The notes: generated by a model from the sequence alone, not told the origin. A stretch of DNA of 64,000 bases from Candidatus Nucleicultrix amoebiphila FS5 (GCF_002117145.1 NZ_CP008743.1:682001-746000), one strand, 5' to 3'; positions 7,616-17,246 are shown, counted from the first letter of the stretch. Program-made: numbers and translations.

Positions 7616-8974
7616 TTGTCAACACAACAAAAATCTAGCTTAAAAAAAGGCCAAAAGATCACTTTTACAAAAGCCTTTACACCAAGAGAGCTTCAGATCT
7701 GTTCAATTTTTGGCACAAACGGAGATGAGGAAACACTCCTTAAAACTCATGGCCCCTGTCACTTAACTCTCTCAGGTCAAGGTTGGCTTGAGAATCTCAT
7801 ACTCTTAACTTTAAGCAAATATACATCCAAAATTGTCCCCCTCATTCGTGAACAAAATTTAAGTTTCGTACGTCCACCAAACTTAGGAGAAACAATCACT
7901 CTAGAGTTAGACGTAAAGGAAAAAGATGAGGGCAATGAAGCATCTCTTTCTTGTGAATTTAAAACGTCGCTCGGTGAAGTAATTGGAAGTGGAGCTCTTA
8001 TTGTTTCATTAAGCCCTGAAGAGTCTTCAACTGAATCTTTGACTTTTCAATGCCCAGGACATCATCACCAACATCTTGTTAATAGAGCAAAAAAAAATCC
8101 TCCAATGAAAGTTGGAATAGTGCATCCTATGGACGCGATATCTTTATTAGCAGCGATTGAAGCTCATAAACAAGGGTTTATTGAAGCAGTTCTTATTGGC
8201 CCTGAGGCACGCTTACAAAGACTAGCCAATGACCTAAATGTGGATTTAAGTCCTTATAAAATTTTTTCTACCCATCACAGTCATGAATCCGCAGCCACAG
8301 GCGTCAAATTGGCTAAAGATGGAGAAGTCAATACACTCATGAAGGGGGCCATTCATACAAATGAATTCTTATCCTTTATCATCGCAAAAGATTCAGGCCT
8401 ACGTACAGATAGAAGGATGAGTCATATCATGATCAATGATTTACCAAATTATCCCAAACTTCTACTTGTGACTGATGCTGCTATCAACATTTTGCCTGAC
8501 TTAGAATGCAAAGTAGATATTATCCAAAATGCAATAGATCTAGCTCATTCTTTTGGAATTGAAAAACCAAAAGTAGCACTTCTTTCTGCTATAGAAACCG
8601 TCAATCCGAAAATTCAATCCACTGTAGATGCTGCAGCTCTTTCTAAAATGGCTGAACGTGGACAAATAATGGGCGGTATTATTGATGGACCGTTAGCGTT
8701 TGATAATGCTATTTCAAAAGAATCTGCTGAAATAAAACATATTCACTCTCCTGTTGCTGGAGATCCTGACATTCTCGTATGTCCAGACCTTGAATCAGGT
8801 AATATTTTAGTTAAACAATTTAAATATCTTGCAGGTGCTCAAGAGGCTGGAATCGTTATGGGTGCTAAAGTTCCATTTATTCTCACAAGTAGATCGGAAG
8901 ACATCAACAGTAGGGTTGTCTCTGCTGCCATTGCAAATTTACTTTTTCACCATCGTCATGGAACGCATAGATAG
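7616..8974 (+). CDS. bifunctional MaoC-type enoyl-CoA hydratase / phosphate acetyltransferase
   Basis: 452 residues with two parts. Residues 1 to about 145 form a MaoC-like hot-dog domain (FVRPPNLGETITLELDVKEK). Residues about 160-450 form a phosphate acetyl/butyryl transferase domain (MKVGIVHPMDAISLLAA ... VMGAKVPFILTSRSEDINSR). It should interconvert acetyl-CoA and acetyl phosphate, feeding ackA which begins 2 bases later. This fusion beside ackA is common in alphaproteobacteria. The start is TTG at 7616, supported by a perfect AGGAGG at 7602-7607 with 8-base spacing; no suitable ATG is nearby. The role of the MaoC half is not clear from the sequence. Confidence 0.88.
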   Translation: MSTQQKSSLKKGQKITFTKAFTPRELQICSIFGTNGDEETLLKTHGPCHLTLSGQGWLENLILLTLSKYTSKIVPLIREQNLSFVRPPNLGETITLELDVKEKDEGNEASLSCEFKTSLGEVIGSGALIVSLSPEESSTESLTFQCPGHHHQHLVNRAKKNPPMKVGIVHPMDAISLLAAIEAHKQGFIEAVLIGPEARLQRLANDLNVDLSPYKIFSTHHSHESAATGVKLAKDGEVNTLMKGAIHTNEFLSFIIAKDSGLRTDRRMSHIMINDLPNYPKLLLVTDAAINILPDLECKVDIIQNAIDLAHSFGIEKPKVALLSAIETVNPKIQSTVDAAALSKMAERGQIMGGIIDGPLAFDNAISKESAEIKHIHSPVAGDPDILVCPDLESGNILVKQFKYLAGAQEAGIVMGAKVPFILTSRSEDINSRVVSAAIANLLFHHRHGTHR

Positions 8975-8976
8975 AA

Positions 8977-10140
8977 ATGAATACCAATGATGCTATTCTA
9001 ACGATCAATTACGGCTCATCCAGTCTAAAAATAGCTTTGTTTGACATGACTGTAGAACCCTTAAAAAAAATCCTCACATTTTCTGTTATTAATGATGTCT
9101 TAATTGTAAAAAATGAAGACCATAAAGTCCTTGATGAACAAAAGAATTTGCCTCAGTCCCTGGCTAAAACCATCAAAAAGATCCTTGATTGGATTAACAA
9201 AAATAATAGCAGTTACAGTCTAAGAGCAGTGGGGCATCGTATTGTTCATGGAGGCAATCGATACTTAAAAACAACGTTACTGCATGATGTAGTGGTGAGA
9301 GATTTGGAGAATTTTATTCCTCTTGCTCCTCTTCACCAAGGTTATAATTTAATGCCTATAAGCATCATTAAAACTCTTTATCCTCAACTCCCTCAATTTG
9401 CATGCTTTGATACTTCATTCCATGTCACTCAATCAAAAGAACTCAAAATCTTTGGTCTTCCTCGACGTTACTATGATCAAGGCATTTATCGATACGGATT
9501 TCATGGTTTATCCTTTGCTGCAGTTTTAGAAAAACTACCAGTCGATTTAAAAAATAAACGTGTCATTATTGCTCATTTAGGAAGTGGTGCCAGTCTTGCT
9601 GCTATTAAAGACAGTCAAAGCGTCTATACCACTACCGGATTCTCTGCACTTGAGGGACTATTAATGGGGACACGTTGTGGAACAGTGGATCCAGGAGTAT
9701 TACTTTACTTGCTTGAAGAAAAAAAAATGTCATTAAAAGATCTGAAACACTTACTCTATGAAGAATCAGGACTTCTTGGACTTTCTGGAATAAGTTCAGA
9801 TATGAAAGTTCTTTTAGAATCAGTCTCACCCGATGCAAATGAAGCCATTCAGGTTTATGTCCATAGAATTCTCCAATATATCGGTAGTATGATGGTATTC
9901 CTCAAAGGGCTCGACGTTATTGTCTTTACGGCTGGTGTTGGTGAAAATGCACCTCAAATTAGAAAAAAAATCATCCAAGGGCTTAGTTGGTATGGCGTTT
10001 CTCTTGATGATGAGACGAATGATAAGAATCAAGAAATGCTCATATCTGACAAAAAAAGCACAGTAAAAATAATGATAATAAAAACTGATGAAGAAAAAAT
10101 TATTGCCGAAGAGGTTTTGCAATCTCTTGCTCTAGTGTAA
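8977..10140 (+). CDS. ackA: acetate kinase
   Basis: 387 residues of the acetokinase family: phosphate-binding NYGSSSLK at the N-terminus, GHRIVHGG, ACFDTSFH, YRYGFHGLSF, the glycine-rich AHLGSGASLAAI, the GTVDPG segment and FTAGVGENAP. It makes ATP from acetyl phosphate and ADP in the cytosol (or the reverse) and works with the preceding phosphotransacetylase. The second residue of the usual N-A-G-S motif is Tyr here (N-Y-G-S), a small deviation. It is followed by an AT-rich terminator hairpin, so the pta-ackA pair is probably a two-gene operon. Confidence 0.95.
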   Translation: MNTNDAILTINYGSSSLKIALFDMTVEPLKKILTFSVINDVLIVKNEDHKVLDEQKNLPQSLAKTIKKILDWINKNNSSYSLRAVGHRIVHGGNRYLKTTLLHDVVVRDLENFIPLAPLHQGYNLMPISIIKTLYPQLPQFACFDTSFHVTQSKELKIFGLPRRYYDQGIYRYGFHGLSFAAVLEKLPVDLKNKRVIIAHLGSGASLAAIKDSQSVYTTTGFSALEGLLMGTRCGTVDPGVLLYLLEEKKMSLKDLKHLLYEESGLLGLSGISSDMKVLLESVSPDANEAIQVYVHRILQYIGSMMVFLKGLDVIVFTAGVGENAPQIRKKIIQGLSWYGVSLDDETNDKNQEMLISDKKSTVKIMIIKTDEEKIIAEEVLQSLALV

Positions 10141-10156
10141 AATTATATAAAAATTG

Positions 10157-10185
10157 TCATAAATTATTTTTATGATTTTATATTT
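10157..10185 (+). terminator. rho-independent-type terminator after ackA
   Basis: TCATAAA (10157-10163) pairs perfectly with TTTATGA (10169-10175) across a five-base loop, followed at once by TTTTATATTT. The stem is AT-rich and so only moderately stable, but placement 17 bases after the ackA stop fits. Confidence 0.5.
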
Positions 10186-10291
10186 AGAGAGCTAACGCGC
10201 GGATTTTTTTCCAAAAACAATATCTATCTTGCCCTCAAGGGCATTTTGCTTTAACGCTTCATATAGCATACAAGAATTGAGGAGTTTTTGA

Positions 10292-11581
10292 ATGGAACAA
10301 GCCGTTTCCAGAAATCGAGAATTGGGCGGACTGATTGCTTGGTTAACAATTGGATGCGGTGCGCTTTTTTACAGCTATCAATTTATCGTACGAGTATTTC
10401 CTAATGTCATGCGCGATGAACTTATTCACGCATTCAAAATCGATGCAGAAGATTTTGGCGCTATTATTAGTTGTTATGACTGGGCTTACTTTTCTCTACA
10501 AATTCCTTTGGGGCTTATTATGGATCGTTTTGGCCCTAAAAAGCTTATTGGTATAGCTGCATTAACCTGTTCCATTGGATGTTTTCTTTTTGCTACAACA
10601 ACCAATGTCTACATAGCTGCTCTTGCTCGATTTTTTATGGGTATGGGGTCTGCCTGTGGATTTATCGGTACACTGAAGCTTGGTACTTTATGGTTTGCTC
10701 CCAATAAATTAGGACAAGTTATTGCTCTGACACTGGCTTTTGGCACCCTTGGCGCATCTCTCGGCGGCCGTCCCCTAAGCATGCTTATCAATAACGTCGG
10801 ATGGAATAATACGTTGCTGATTATGGGTATGGGTGGAATTGCGATTAGCGGACTCATTTTCTTTTATGTCGAAAATTCCCCAACGGGAGATATTAGCCAT
10901 GAAATTGCCCCAGAACACAAACAATTATTTAAAGGTCTCCGTGAAGTTATTGTTTCAAAGCAAGCCTGGGTGCTCTCCCTTTTCAGTATGTTAATGTATG
11001 TGCCCCTCACAGTATGGGGGGTTGCTTGGGGAGTCGTCTTCGTCGAGCAAGCCTGTAGTGTCAGCCAAGAGAGTGCCGCTGATGTCGTCATGTGGACCAT
11101 GTTCATTGGAGCAGCTCTTGGTGGACCAGCTTTTGTCGCTCTTTCAGATTTCTTGAAAAGACGCAAAACTCCCATGTATATTGGCTGTTTTGTTGCCTTT
11201 ATTGTTCATCTTTTTATTGTATTTTATCAGGGTATTCCTTTAGCAATAATGCATGTCTTATTCTTTTTGGTTGGCTTCACGTACACCTCAAAGGGTCTTT
11301 CCTTTGCATCAATTTGTGAAATCATGCCAAAAGAAAGAAGTGGGGTTGCTCTTGGATTTATGAACTCAATCGTGATGTTGAATGGTGTAATTTTACACCC
11401 TCTGATTGGTAAACTCTTAGTCTTGTACTGGGATGGTTCTAAAAATTCTGTCGGCGACCCAATCTATGCAATAAGTGACTATCGCTTAGCCTTAAGTGTT
11501 GTTCCTATTTGTTTAGTTATGTCTATCGTTTTAATGTTCCTTATGAAAGAAACTCATCCTGGGAAACCTCAAAACTTATAA
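10292..11581 (+). CDS. MFS transporter, substrate unknown
   Basis: 429 residues with about 12 hydrophobic segments and major facilitator signatures: GLIMDRFGPKKLIG in the loop between helices 2 and 3, and ARFFMGMGSACGFIGTLKL in helix 4. The N-terminal pattern (FYSYQFIVRVFPNVMRDEL) is of a kind common in intracellular bacteria, where such carriers often take up host metabolites; that role is inference. GAGGAG lies 8 bases before ATG. An exported protein of unknown function follows after 12 bases and is probably cotranscribed. The 150-base leader holds a small GCCC-TCAA-GGGC hairpin near 10231. Confidence 0.85.
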   Translation: MEQAVSRNRELGGLIAWLTIGCGALFYSYQFIVRVFPNVMRDELIHAFKIDAEDFGAIISCYDWAYFSLQIPLGLIMDRFGPKKLIGIAALTCSIGCFLFATTTNVYIAALARFFMGMGSACGFIGTLKLGTLWFAPNKLGQVIALTLAFGTLGASLGGRPLSMLINNVGWNNTLLIMGMGGIAISGLIFFYVENSPTGDISHEIAPEHKQLFKGLREVIVSKQAWVLSLFSMLMYVPLTVWGVAWGVVFVEQACSVSQESAADVVMWTMFIGAALGGPAFVALSDFLKRRKTPMYIGCFVAFIVHLFIVFYQGIPLAIMHVLFFLVGFTYTSKGLSFASICEIMPKERSGVALGFMNSIVMLNGVILHPLIGKLLVLYWDGSKNSVGDPIYAISDYRLALSVVPICLVMSIVLMFLMKETHPGKPQNL

Positions 11582-11593
11582 TAGGAGCGCAAA

Positions 11594-12187
11594 ATGTCCC
11601 GAATGATAAAGATTTCCGGTCTTTTATTCCTTAGTTTCTTTTTAATATCCCCCCTCTTTGCTTCAGCCGATGGGTTCGATGATGATACTTTATCAAAAAA
11701 GACTAAACACAATAGGATCCCGATCACGCTAGATATGAGCGCCTCCAAATTTTATATTCAATTTAGAGGCATGGATACAATTGAAAGCATCATCATTAAT
11801 AGTGATCTTTTAAAGAGACGTTTGCAGGGAGTTTGTCCAATAGATGATTCAGAAGAAGATAAAGTTTCTTTTACAGCATTTTTAGAATTTGCGGCTTCTC
11901 TGAACATCAGAACAAACTGTAGTGTTTCCTTAATCGCAACTGATTATTTTAAAGATCAAGCTAGCATGATTTATAGGAATCGAAAAACTGAACTAGCCTT
12001 ATTAAAATCTCTTAATTTAAAGAGTTCAAAAATCTCTGTTGCAAAAGCAAATGAAATTAGAGCTATTGTTTCTAGATTAGAAAGACAGTATACAGATTTT
12101 TTTATAGCTTTTGCAACAAATACAGAACAAATTGATGAAATGCGTAATTATACAATGTTCGCTTTAAGCTCTAATGCCTCAAGGTAA
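11594..12187 (+). CDS. exported protein of unknown function
   Basis: 197 residues with a clear Sec signal (RMIKISGLLFLSFFLISPLF, cleavage near ASA-DG at about residue 26). The mature part is mixed helix and strand with two Cys (in GVCPIDD and IRTNCSVS) that could form a disulfide, and charged helices toward the C-terminus. I do not recognise a family. AGGAGCGC precedes ATG, and it sits 12 bases after the MFS gene, so a joint operon is likely. It would act in the periplasm or be secreted. Confidence 0.65.
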   Translation: MSRMIKISGLLFLSFFLISPLFASADGFDDDTLSKKTKHNRIPITLDMSASKFYIQFRGMDTIESIIINSDLLKRRLQGVCPIDDSEEDKVSFTAFLEFAASLNIRTNCSVSLIATDYFKDQASMIYRNRKTELALLKSLNLKSSKISVAKANEIRAIVSRLERQYTDFFIAFATNTEQIDEMRNYTMFALSSNASR

Positions 12188-12234
12188 CTGCAAAGTACCA
12201 ATATGATTGATGCAAATCTTATAGGGAGGCCTTC

Positions 12235-13212
12235 TTGAACAATTGGGATTTAGTGATATTCAACTTCACGTCACCTATTATTTTATGCTTTTTTCTTGGA
12301 TTAGTTGCAGGTTTTCTAAAATCTGATCTGAAATTTCCCGAAGGTTTTTCAAAAATTCTTGCAATATACCTCATGTTTTCCATTGGTTTAAAGGGAGGGC
12401 ATAACCTTTCTAATACTTCAATTGATATAAGCCTTCTTGTTCAAATAGTTTTTGCTCTTATAGCAAGTTTTGGCATTCCTTTAATTGCCTATAGTCTGTT
12501 GAAATTTTTTAAAATTGTGGACAATGAGAATGCTGCAGTTATTGCTGCTCATTATGGCTCTGTCAGCATTGTGACTTTTGCGGTTGCCAGTCAAATCCTT
12601 GAAATTAACAACGTTCTTTATGGTCCTCAGATGATTGTTTTAGCTGCACTAATGGAAACCCCCGCTATTGTGAGTGGACTTTATTTGCTCAATCAGAACA
12701 ATGGTGTGTCCTCAAAATTGTTTCATCCACGACTAAGTAGAGAGATATTTTTAAATGGCTCTGTTGTGCTGTTAGTTGGCGGCTTTATGGTTGGATATCT
12801 TTCTAATATCAATGCTTTTGAACAAGTTAAACCCTTGTTTTTTGATCCGTTCAAAGGGATTTTGTGTTTATTTCTACTTGAAATGGGGCTTTATACATCT
12901 AAGAGAATTAGCATCAGTAATAGACTAAATTTCAAAATTACTTTATTTGGATTATTTATGCCCATACTAAGTGCTCTTTTAGGTCTTGGAATTTCTGCGT
13001 TCCTCCATTTTTCAATCGGGAATGCCTTTCTGTTTATTGTGTTAAGCGCCAGCGCTTCTTACATTGCTGTTCCCGCAGCCATGCGCATTGCAGCTCCCAG
13101 AGCTGACGCTGCGCTTGCAATAGCTCTGGCGTTAGGCATTACATTTCCATTTAACATTGTGCTGGGAATTCCTTTATACTTAAAAATATTACAAATATTG
13201 GGATGGCAATAG
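12235..13212 (+). CDS. sbtA: SbtA-family sodium-dependent bicarbonate permease
   Basis: 325 residues with about ten membrane segments. The sequence fits the SbtA/DUF897 family: PIILCFFLGLVAGFLKSDL, IYLMFSIGLKGG, AAHYGSVSIVTFAVA, ALMETPAIVSGLYLL and a repeat-like second half (SYIAVPAAMRIAAPRADAA). SbtA of cyanobacteria imports bicarbonate with Na+; in a heterotroph the substrate could be bicarbonate for carboxylases or another small anion. The start is TTG at 12235, with GGGAGG ending 5 bases before it. The PII-like sbtB gene follows after 9 bases, which supports the family call. Confidence 0.85.
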   Translation: MNNWDLVIFNFTSPIILCFFLGLVAGFLKSDLKFPEGFSKILAIYLMFSIGLKGGHNLSNTSIDISLLVQIVFALIASFGIPLIAYSLLKFFKIVDNENAAVIAAHYGSVSIVTFAVASQILEINNVLYGPQMIVLAALMETPAIVSGLYLLNQNNGVSSKLFHPRLSREIFLNGSVVLLVGGFMVGYLSNINAFEQVKPLFFDPFKGILCLFLLEMGLYTSKRISISNRLNFKITLFGLFMPILSALLGLGISAFLHFSIGNAFLFIVLSASASYIAVPAAMRIAAPRADAALAIALALGITFPFNIVLGIPLYLKILQILGWQ

Positions 13213-13221
13213 GTAGGACAC

Positions 13222-13530
13222 ATGCAAACACATAAAAAAAAGAAATTGGAACTTATAATTGAAGTCGCCTATGTGGAGCAGATTCTCCAGCTTGTTCAAA
13301 AATCTGGCGCACAAGGATACACGATGATTCCTCATGTTTCTGGTCAAGGTCATCACGGCACAAGAGGTGCTGAAGATGGTATTACTATTTTTGAAAATGT
13401 GATGATTATTGTCGTCACTGATGAAAGTCGTGCCAAAAGAATTTTAGAGGATGCGCTTAAAATCGTTGATGATGGCGTTGGCATTGGTTATCTTTGTGAT
13501 GTGGAAGTGATGCGAAGCGCTCATTTTTAA
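13222..13530 (+). CDS. sbtB: SbtB-like PII-type regulator
   Basis: 102 residues with the ferredoxin-like PII pattern: KLELIIEVAYVEQILQLVQ, a T-loop region (IPHVSGQGHHGTRGAEDG), and MIIVVTDESRAKRILEDAL. SbtB binds adenine nucleotides including cAMP and AMP and plugs the SbtA permease. The C-terminus ends in GYLCDVEVMRSAHF and lacks the CGPxGC redox loop of some cyanobacterial SbtB, so control by thiol oxidation is not expected. It is encoded right after sbtA, as is usual. It is probably cytosolic and trimeric. Confidence 0.85.
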   Translation: MQTHKKKKLELIIEVAYVEQILQLVQKSGAQGYTMIPHVSGQGHHGTRGAEDGITIFENVMIIVVTDESRAKRILEDALKIVDDGVGIGYLCDVEVMRSAHF

Positions 13531-13550
13531 TCTAAACAACAGGGGAAATA

Positions 13551-14480
13551 ATGATATCTCATGGACCTTTAGCCTGGAGCGCTTTTTTTCTGTGCATTTT
13601 TATTCTTCTATTTCTTGATTTAAAAGTTCTCCATCGTAACATTCATGAAATTTCTTATAAAGAGGCGCTCTTAACCAGTTTAGGATATGTCGTTATATCC
13701 TTTCTATTTAATATTGGTATTTTTTATACCTTGGGTCATCAACAGGGGTTTGAATTTTTCACCGGCTATTTCATCGAAAAAAGCTTAAGTCTCGATAATA
13801 TATTTATTTTCTCTGTTATTTTTACGCAGTTTAGAATCCCTCTTATTTATCAACATCGTGTTTTGTATTGGGGAGTCTTAGGAGCAATTGTTATGCGTGG
13901 TGTGCTTATTTTCCTTGGAGCTAAGTTAATCACGCAATTCCATTTTATGATGGCACTCTTTAGCTTATTTTTGATTTTTACTGGCTTTAAAATGTTATTT
14001 TTAAAAGAAAAAGATAAGGAATTCAAAAATCATTGGCTTGTCCTCTTTCTAGAAAAATATCTTCCTTTCACTAGAAATATTGAGAATGAAAAGTTCATTG
14101 TGAAAAGATCTGGAAAATTCTATATGACGCCCCTCTTGATGGTGCTGATATTAGTGGAGTTGACTGACGTCATTTTTGCACTTGATTCTATCCCAGCGAT
14201 TTTTGCAGTTACTACCGATCCCTTCATCGTTTATACAACCAATATCTTTGCAATTTTAGGCTTACGTTCTCTCTATTTTGCTTTAGCCAAAATGGTAAAG
14301 AACTTTCATTATCTGAAATATGGATTAGCACTTGTTATGCTACTAGTAGGGTTTAAAATGCTTGTGAACTGGTATTTTGATAAAGACTTTATACCCATTG
14401 AACTAACGCTCATATTGACGATTTTTCTTATCATGGGTTCCGCTCTTTTATCCTATCTCAAACCGCTTAAAAGAAGTTAA
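13551..14480 (+). CDS. TerC/Alx-family membrane protein
   Basis: 309 residues, seven to nine hydrophobic segments, with the two acidic signature stretches of TerC proteins: [14 protein letters not shown] and [14 protein letters not shown]. Alx/TerC proteins are linked with manganese export and with metal loading of secreted enzymes. It lies 20 bases after sbtB and may belong to the same transcript, but a functional link is not evident. Its 3' end overlaps the end of fumC on the other strand by 4 bases. Confidence 0.88.
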   Translation: MISHGPLAWSAFFLCIFILLFLDLKVLHRNIHEISYKEALLTSLGYVVISFLFNIGIFYTLGHQQGFEFFTGYFIEKSLSLDNIFIFSVIFTQFRIPLIYQHRVLYWGVLGAIVMRGVLIFLGAKLITQFHFMMALFSLFLIFTGFKMLFLKEKDKEFKNHWLVLFLEKYLPFTRNIENEKFIVKRSGKFYMTPLLMVLILVELTDVIFALDSIPAIFAVTTDPFIVYTTNIFAILGLRSLYFALAKMVKNFHYLKYGLALVMLLVGFKMLVNWYFDKDFIPIELTLILTIFLIMGSALLSYLKPLKRS

Positions 14481-15874
14481 ATTTTTGGTCCAATCATTTT
14501 TTGTGGATCAACCCATTGATCAAACTGGTCAGCTGTCAAATAACCTAAAGACAAAGCAGCTTCTTTTAAAGTTGTTCCCTCCTTGTGAGCTTTTTTCGCA
14601 ATTGAAGCGGCCTTATCATAACCAATGTGCGGATTCAACGAGGTGACTAACATCAAAGATTCATTCAAATGCTTTTGAATGCGCTCAGTGTTCGCCTTTA
14701 GATCCTTGAGACATCGCTCTGTAAAACTGTCCACTGCATCACTCAGCAATTTGATGGATTGAAGTAAATTGTAGATAATTACGGGCTTAAACACATTCAA
14801 TTCAAAATGTCCATTGGATCCCGCAATAGTAATAGTTACATGATTTCCCATTACTTGAGTAGCAACCATGGTTAAAGCCTCAGACTGGGTTGGATTCACT
14901 TTACCTGGCATAATTGATGAACCGGGCTCATTTTCAGGTAAACTTAACTCTCCAATACCAGAACGAGGACCAGAGCCTAAAAGGCGAATATCATTCGCAA
15001 TCTTCATCAATGAAACAGCTAAAACATTTAATGCACCTGACATTTCCACAAGGGCATCATGGCTAGCCAAAGCTTCAAATTTATTTGAAGCAGTCCTAAA
15101 GGGTAGTCCTGTTAATACAGAAACTTCAGCCGCAAATTTAATTGCAAAATCCTTATGTGTATTGAGTCCTGTACCAACGGCCGTCCCACCTTGAGCTAGC
15201 TCATAAAGATAATCAAGAGCATTTTCAACTCTCTTTAAGCCATGCTTAATTTGTGTTTTATACCCGCTAAATTCCTGACCAAGGGTTAAAGGTGTTGCAT
15301 CCTGAAGATGCGTGCGCCCTATTTTAATGATCGACGCAAAATCTTTTTCCTTCGCCTCTAACTCTTTCAACATCTTTTTTAGTGCAGGCATTAAGGAATT
15401 GTGAACTTCACGCACTGCAGCAATATGCATAGCTGTTGGAAAACTATCGTTTGAAGATTGTCCCATATTGACATGATCATTAGGATGAACGGGGTCTTTA
15501 CTTCCACGCTTTCCCCCTAAAATCTCGATGGCACGATTTGAAATTACCTCGTTAGCATTCATGTTGCTTTGTGTACCTGACCCCGTCTGCCAAACAACCA
15601 AAGGAAACTGCATGTCATGCTGTCCTGCCATCACTTCACTGGCAGCTTGAATAATTGCTTGTCCACGTTTATCGTCCAAAAGACCTAAGGTCATATTAAC
15701 CTTGGCTGCTGAAGCCTTTAATACTCCCATAGCTCTGATCAAGGGCACAGGCATTTTCTCTCCACCAATGGGAAAATTTTTAATTGATCGTTGAGTTTGA
15801 GCCCCCCAATAGCAATCCTCTGGGACCGCAATATCACCAAATGAATCCTTTTCCATACGAACTTTTTCTTGCAT
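14477..15874 (-). CDS. fumC: class II fumarate hydratase
   Basis: 465 residues of the fumarase/aspartase superfamily. Visible motifs are the [17 protein letters not shown] region, [37 protein letters not shown], and the signature [16 protein letters not shown] at about residues 317-332. It interconverts fumarate and malate in the TCA cycle without an iron-sulfur cluster. Met7 (MEKDSFG) is another possible start and closer to the usual N-terminus. Convergent with the TerC gene; upstream is the divergently oriented tadA. Confidence 0.95.
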   Translation of the reverse strand: MQEKVRMEKDSFGDIAVPEDCYWGAQTQRSIKNFPIGGEKMPVPLIRAMGVLKASAAKVNMTLGLLDDKRGQAIIQAASEVMAGQHDMQFPLVVWQTGSGTQSNMNANEVISNRAIEILGGKRGSKDPVHPNDHVNMGQSSNDSFPTAMHIAAVREVHNSLMPALKKMLKELEAKEKDFASIIKIGRTHLQDATPLTLGQEFSGYKTQIKHGLKRVENALDYLYELAQGGTAVGTGLNTHKDFAIKFAAEVSVLTGLPFRTASNKFEALASHDALVEMSGALNVLAVSLMKIANDIRLLGSGPRSGIGELSLPENEPGSSIMPGKVNPTQSEALTMVATQVMGNHVTITIAGSNGHFELNVFKPVIIYNLLQSIKLLSDAVDSFTERCLKDLKANTERIQKHLNESLMLVTSLNPHIGYDKAASIAKKAHKEGTTLKEAALSLGYLTADQFDQWVDPQKMIGPKI

Positions 15875-15939
15875 TCCGTGTTCCTTATCGTTTTTCTAGA
15901 GTATATTTTAAAGATATTTAATATCGAGTAAATCCTTGG

Positions 15940-16395
15940 ATGAAAATGACGCACAATTTTTTTATGGATGAGGCCTTAAAGATAGCATCTCAAGCAAAAA
16001 ATTCGGGGGATGTTCCTGTAGGCGCAGTAATTGTTATGGACAACAAAATCATCGCCAAGGCTGGCAATCGTGTAGAAATTGACCATGATCCAACAGCCCA
16101 TGCAGAGATGCTAGTGATTAAAGAAGCTGGGAAAATTTTAAAATCTACTATTTTGAACCAATGCAGTCTTTACGTCACTTTAGAGCCTTGTTCCATGTGT
16201 GCTCAGGCTATTGCATTTGCTCGTATCAAGCATCTTTATTTTGGGGCTTATGATCCAAAGGGAGGGGGAGTACTTCATGGCCCCCGTATTTTTAATCAAC
16301 CCACCTGCCACCATAAACCTGAAGTGTATGGGGGTATTATGGAAAGTAGAGCATCTGACCTTTTAAAGGATTTTTTTCGAAACTTAAGGCCTTAG
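15940..16395 (+). CDS. tadA: tRNA-specific adenosine deaminase TadA
   Basis: 151-residue zinc deaminase. His54 and Glu56 lie in the HAEM motif, and Cys84 and Cys87 in EPCSMC complete the zinc site; the tail has YFGAYDPKGGGVLHG, the usual TadA substrate-loop region. It converts A34 to inosine in tRNA-Arg(ACG). ATG 15940 or ATG 15946 could be the start. A tRNA-Arg gene (CCT anticodon, not a TadA substrate) follows 55 bases downstream. Confidence 0.92.
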   Translation: MKMTHNFFMDEALKIASQAKNSGDVPVGAVIVMDNKIIAKAGNRVEIDHDPTAHAEMLVIKEAGKILKSTILNQCSLYVTLEPCSMCAQAIAFARIKHLYFGAYDPKGGGVLHGPRIFNQPTCHHKPEVYGGIMESRASDLLKDFFRNLRP

Positions 16396-16402
16396 AAGAA
16401 CC

Positions 16403-16431
16403 TTGGCAGGGCTGATGATCTATATTAGAGT
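16403..16431 (+). promoter_or_regulatory. candidate sigma-70-type promoter of tRNA-Arg
   Basis: TTGGCA (16403-16408) and TAGAGT (16426-16431) are separated by 17 bases and lie about 20 bases before the mature tRNA 5' end. The -10 box is a weak match. Confidence 0.4.
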
Positions 16432-16450
16432 GTCGACAATTTTAATGAGA

Positions 16451-16527
16451 GCGCTCGTAGCTCAGTAGGATAGAGCACAGGATTCCTAATCCTGGGGTCG
16501 GAGGTTCGAATCCTCTCGGGCGCACCA
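16451..16527 (+). tRNA. tRNA-Arg (anticodon CCT)
   Basis: A full cloverleaf of 77 bases including an encoded CCA. The acceptor GCGCTCG pairs with CGGGCGC, the D stem is GCTC/GAGC, the anticodon stem CAGGA/TCCTG holds loop TTCCTAA (anticodon CCT), and the T arm is GGAGG-TTCGAAT-CCTCT. It reads AGG codons. Confidence 0.97.
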
Positions 16528-16626
16528 GACACATAAAGACTTCTGTATTTTTTCTCTTAATGCTCCAAACACGCAACAATAAATTCTAAGATACTGTTCA
16601 ATAATACGTAATTTATATTGAATGCC

Positions 16627-16995
16627 CTATTTTGTAGTGTTAGTTGACTCTTTCCTGAAATAAATTCTTAAAATAATACTAAGAAAGAAAAGCACAATAA
16701 AAACACCAAAATAGATGTCTCGAGAAGACAGATCTGTCTCATATTCCTTGATATGTTTCTTAAGTTCGATTGAATTATGAAATTGACTTAAATAAAATTT
16801 TGTAGGTTCAGAAATGTTTTCTGGAGGGGCATTTAAAAGATTTTTCTCTTCTAAATTTTCTATTTCTTCTAACGCAAGATCTAGCTCATTCAAAACACCC
16901 CCAGCTCCTAGAAACGACATCAAGTCAACAAAAATTATAAATCCCAAAAACGCTATAAGGACAGTTAATATCTTTCGTATGCGATTATAACTCAT
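16627..16995 (-). CDS. small two-helix membrane protein of unknown function
   Basis: 122 residues with a hydrophobic segment near each end (about 9-30 and 94-112) and a charged, helical middle (ELDLALEEIENLEEKNLL) that could form a coiled coil. Both termini probably face the cytosol with the middle outside, or the reverse. I know no family. It lies between a tRNA gene and the diguanylate cyclase gene, on the opposite strand. AATTCT-CTA-AGAATT (17001-17015), 5 bases before its start codon, is a perfect dyad that covers the RBS region. Confidence 0.5.
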   Translation of the reverse strand: MSYNRIRKILTVLIAFLGFIIFVDLMSFLGAGGVLNELDLALEEIENLEEKNLLNAPPENISEPTKFYLSQFHNSIELKKHIKEYETDLSSRDIYFGVFIVLFFLSIILRIYFRKESTNTTK

Positions 16996-17000
16996 GATTA

Positions 17001-17015
17001 AATTCTCTAAGAATT
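17001..17015 (-). promoter_or_regulatory. short dyad over the RBS of the orphan membrane gene
   Basis: AATTCT (17001-17006) and AGAATT (17010-17015) form a perfect 6-bp inverted repeat with a three-base centre just upstream of the minus-strand ATG at 16995. It could be an operator or a small RBS hairpin; chance is also possible in such AT-rich DNA. Confidence 0.25.
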
Positions 17016-17145
17016 CTGCTTAAATTTGACATCTGTGGTTACTTTAAACCTCTGATTTTTCATTAAGTTACATTTCTTAGGCTTAATATACTTGGAATAT
17101 GATCAGAGAATAGTCAAAAAATTAATGATTTCATTCCATCTGCGT

Positions 17146-17183
17146 CTTTTTTTATTTTTTTCTTTTTCTTTTTCTTTTTCTTT
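17146..17183 (+). repeat. T-rich tract with CTTTTT hexamer repeat
   Basis: A 38-base pyrimidine tract broken by one A. Its second half is CTTTTT three times plus CTTT (17162-17183). It lies about 65 bases before the likely start of the diguanylate cyclase gene. Tracts of this kind can change length by slippage and so change promoter spacing. Confidence 0.6.
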
Positions 17184-17246
17184 AAAAGAAAAGTTAGATT
17201 GATATTTACATCTTTTCTCAGTTATATTTTTATTAAGATAAATAAA

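Noticed and set aside
10231-10242. GCCC-TCAA-GGGC hairpin as a terminator of ackA
   Set aside because: The stem is only 4-5 bp, and the following T-run is broken; a better candidate lies at 10157-10185.
16503-16527. tRNA-Arg 3' end as an integration site with a downstream att copy
   Set aside because: I found no second copy of the tRNA 3' end in the window and no integrase gene.
17146-17183. CRISPR or other spaced repeat array
   Set aside because: It is a simple T-rich tract with a hexamer unit and no spacers. No array of repeats and spacers was seen elsewhere.
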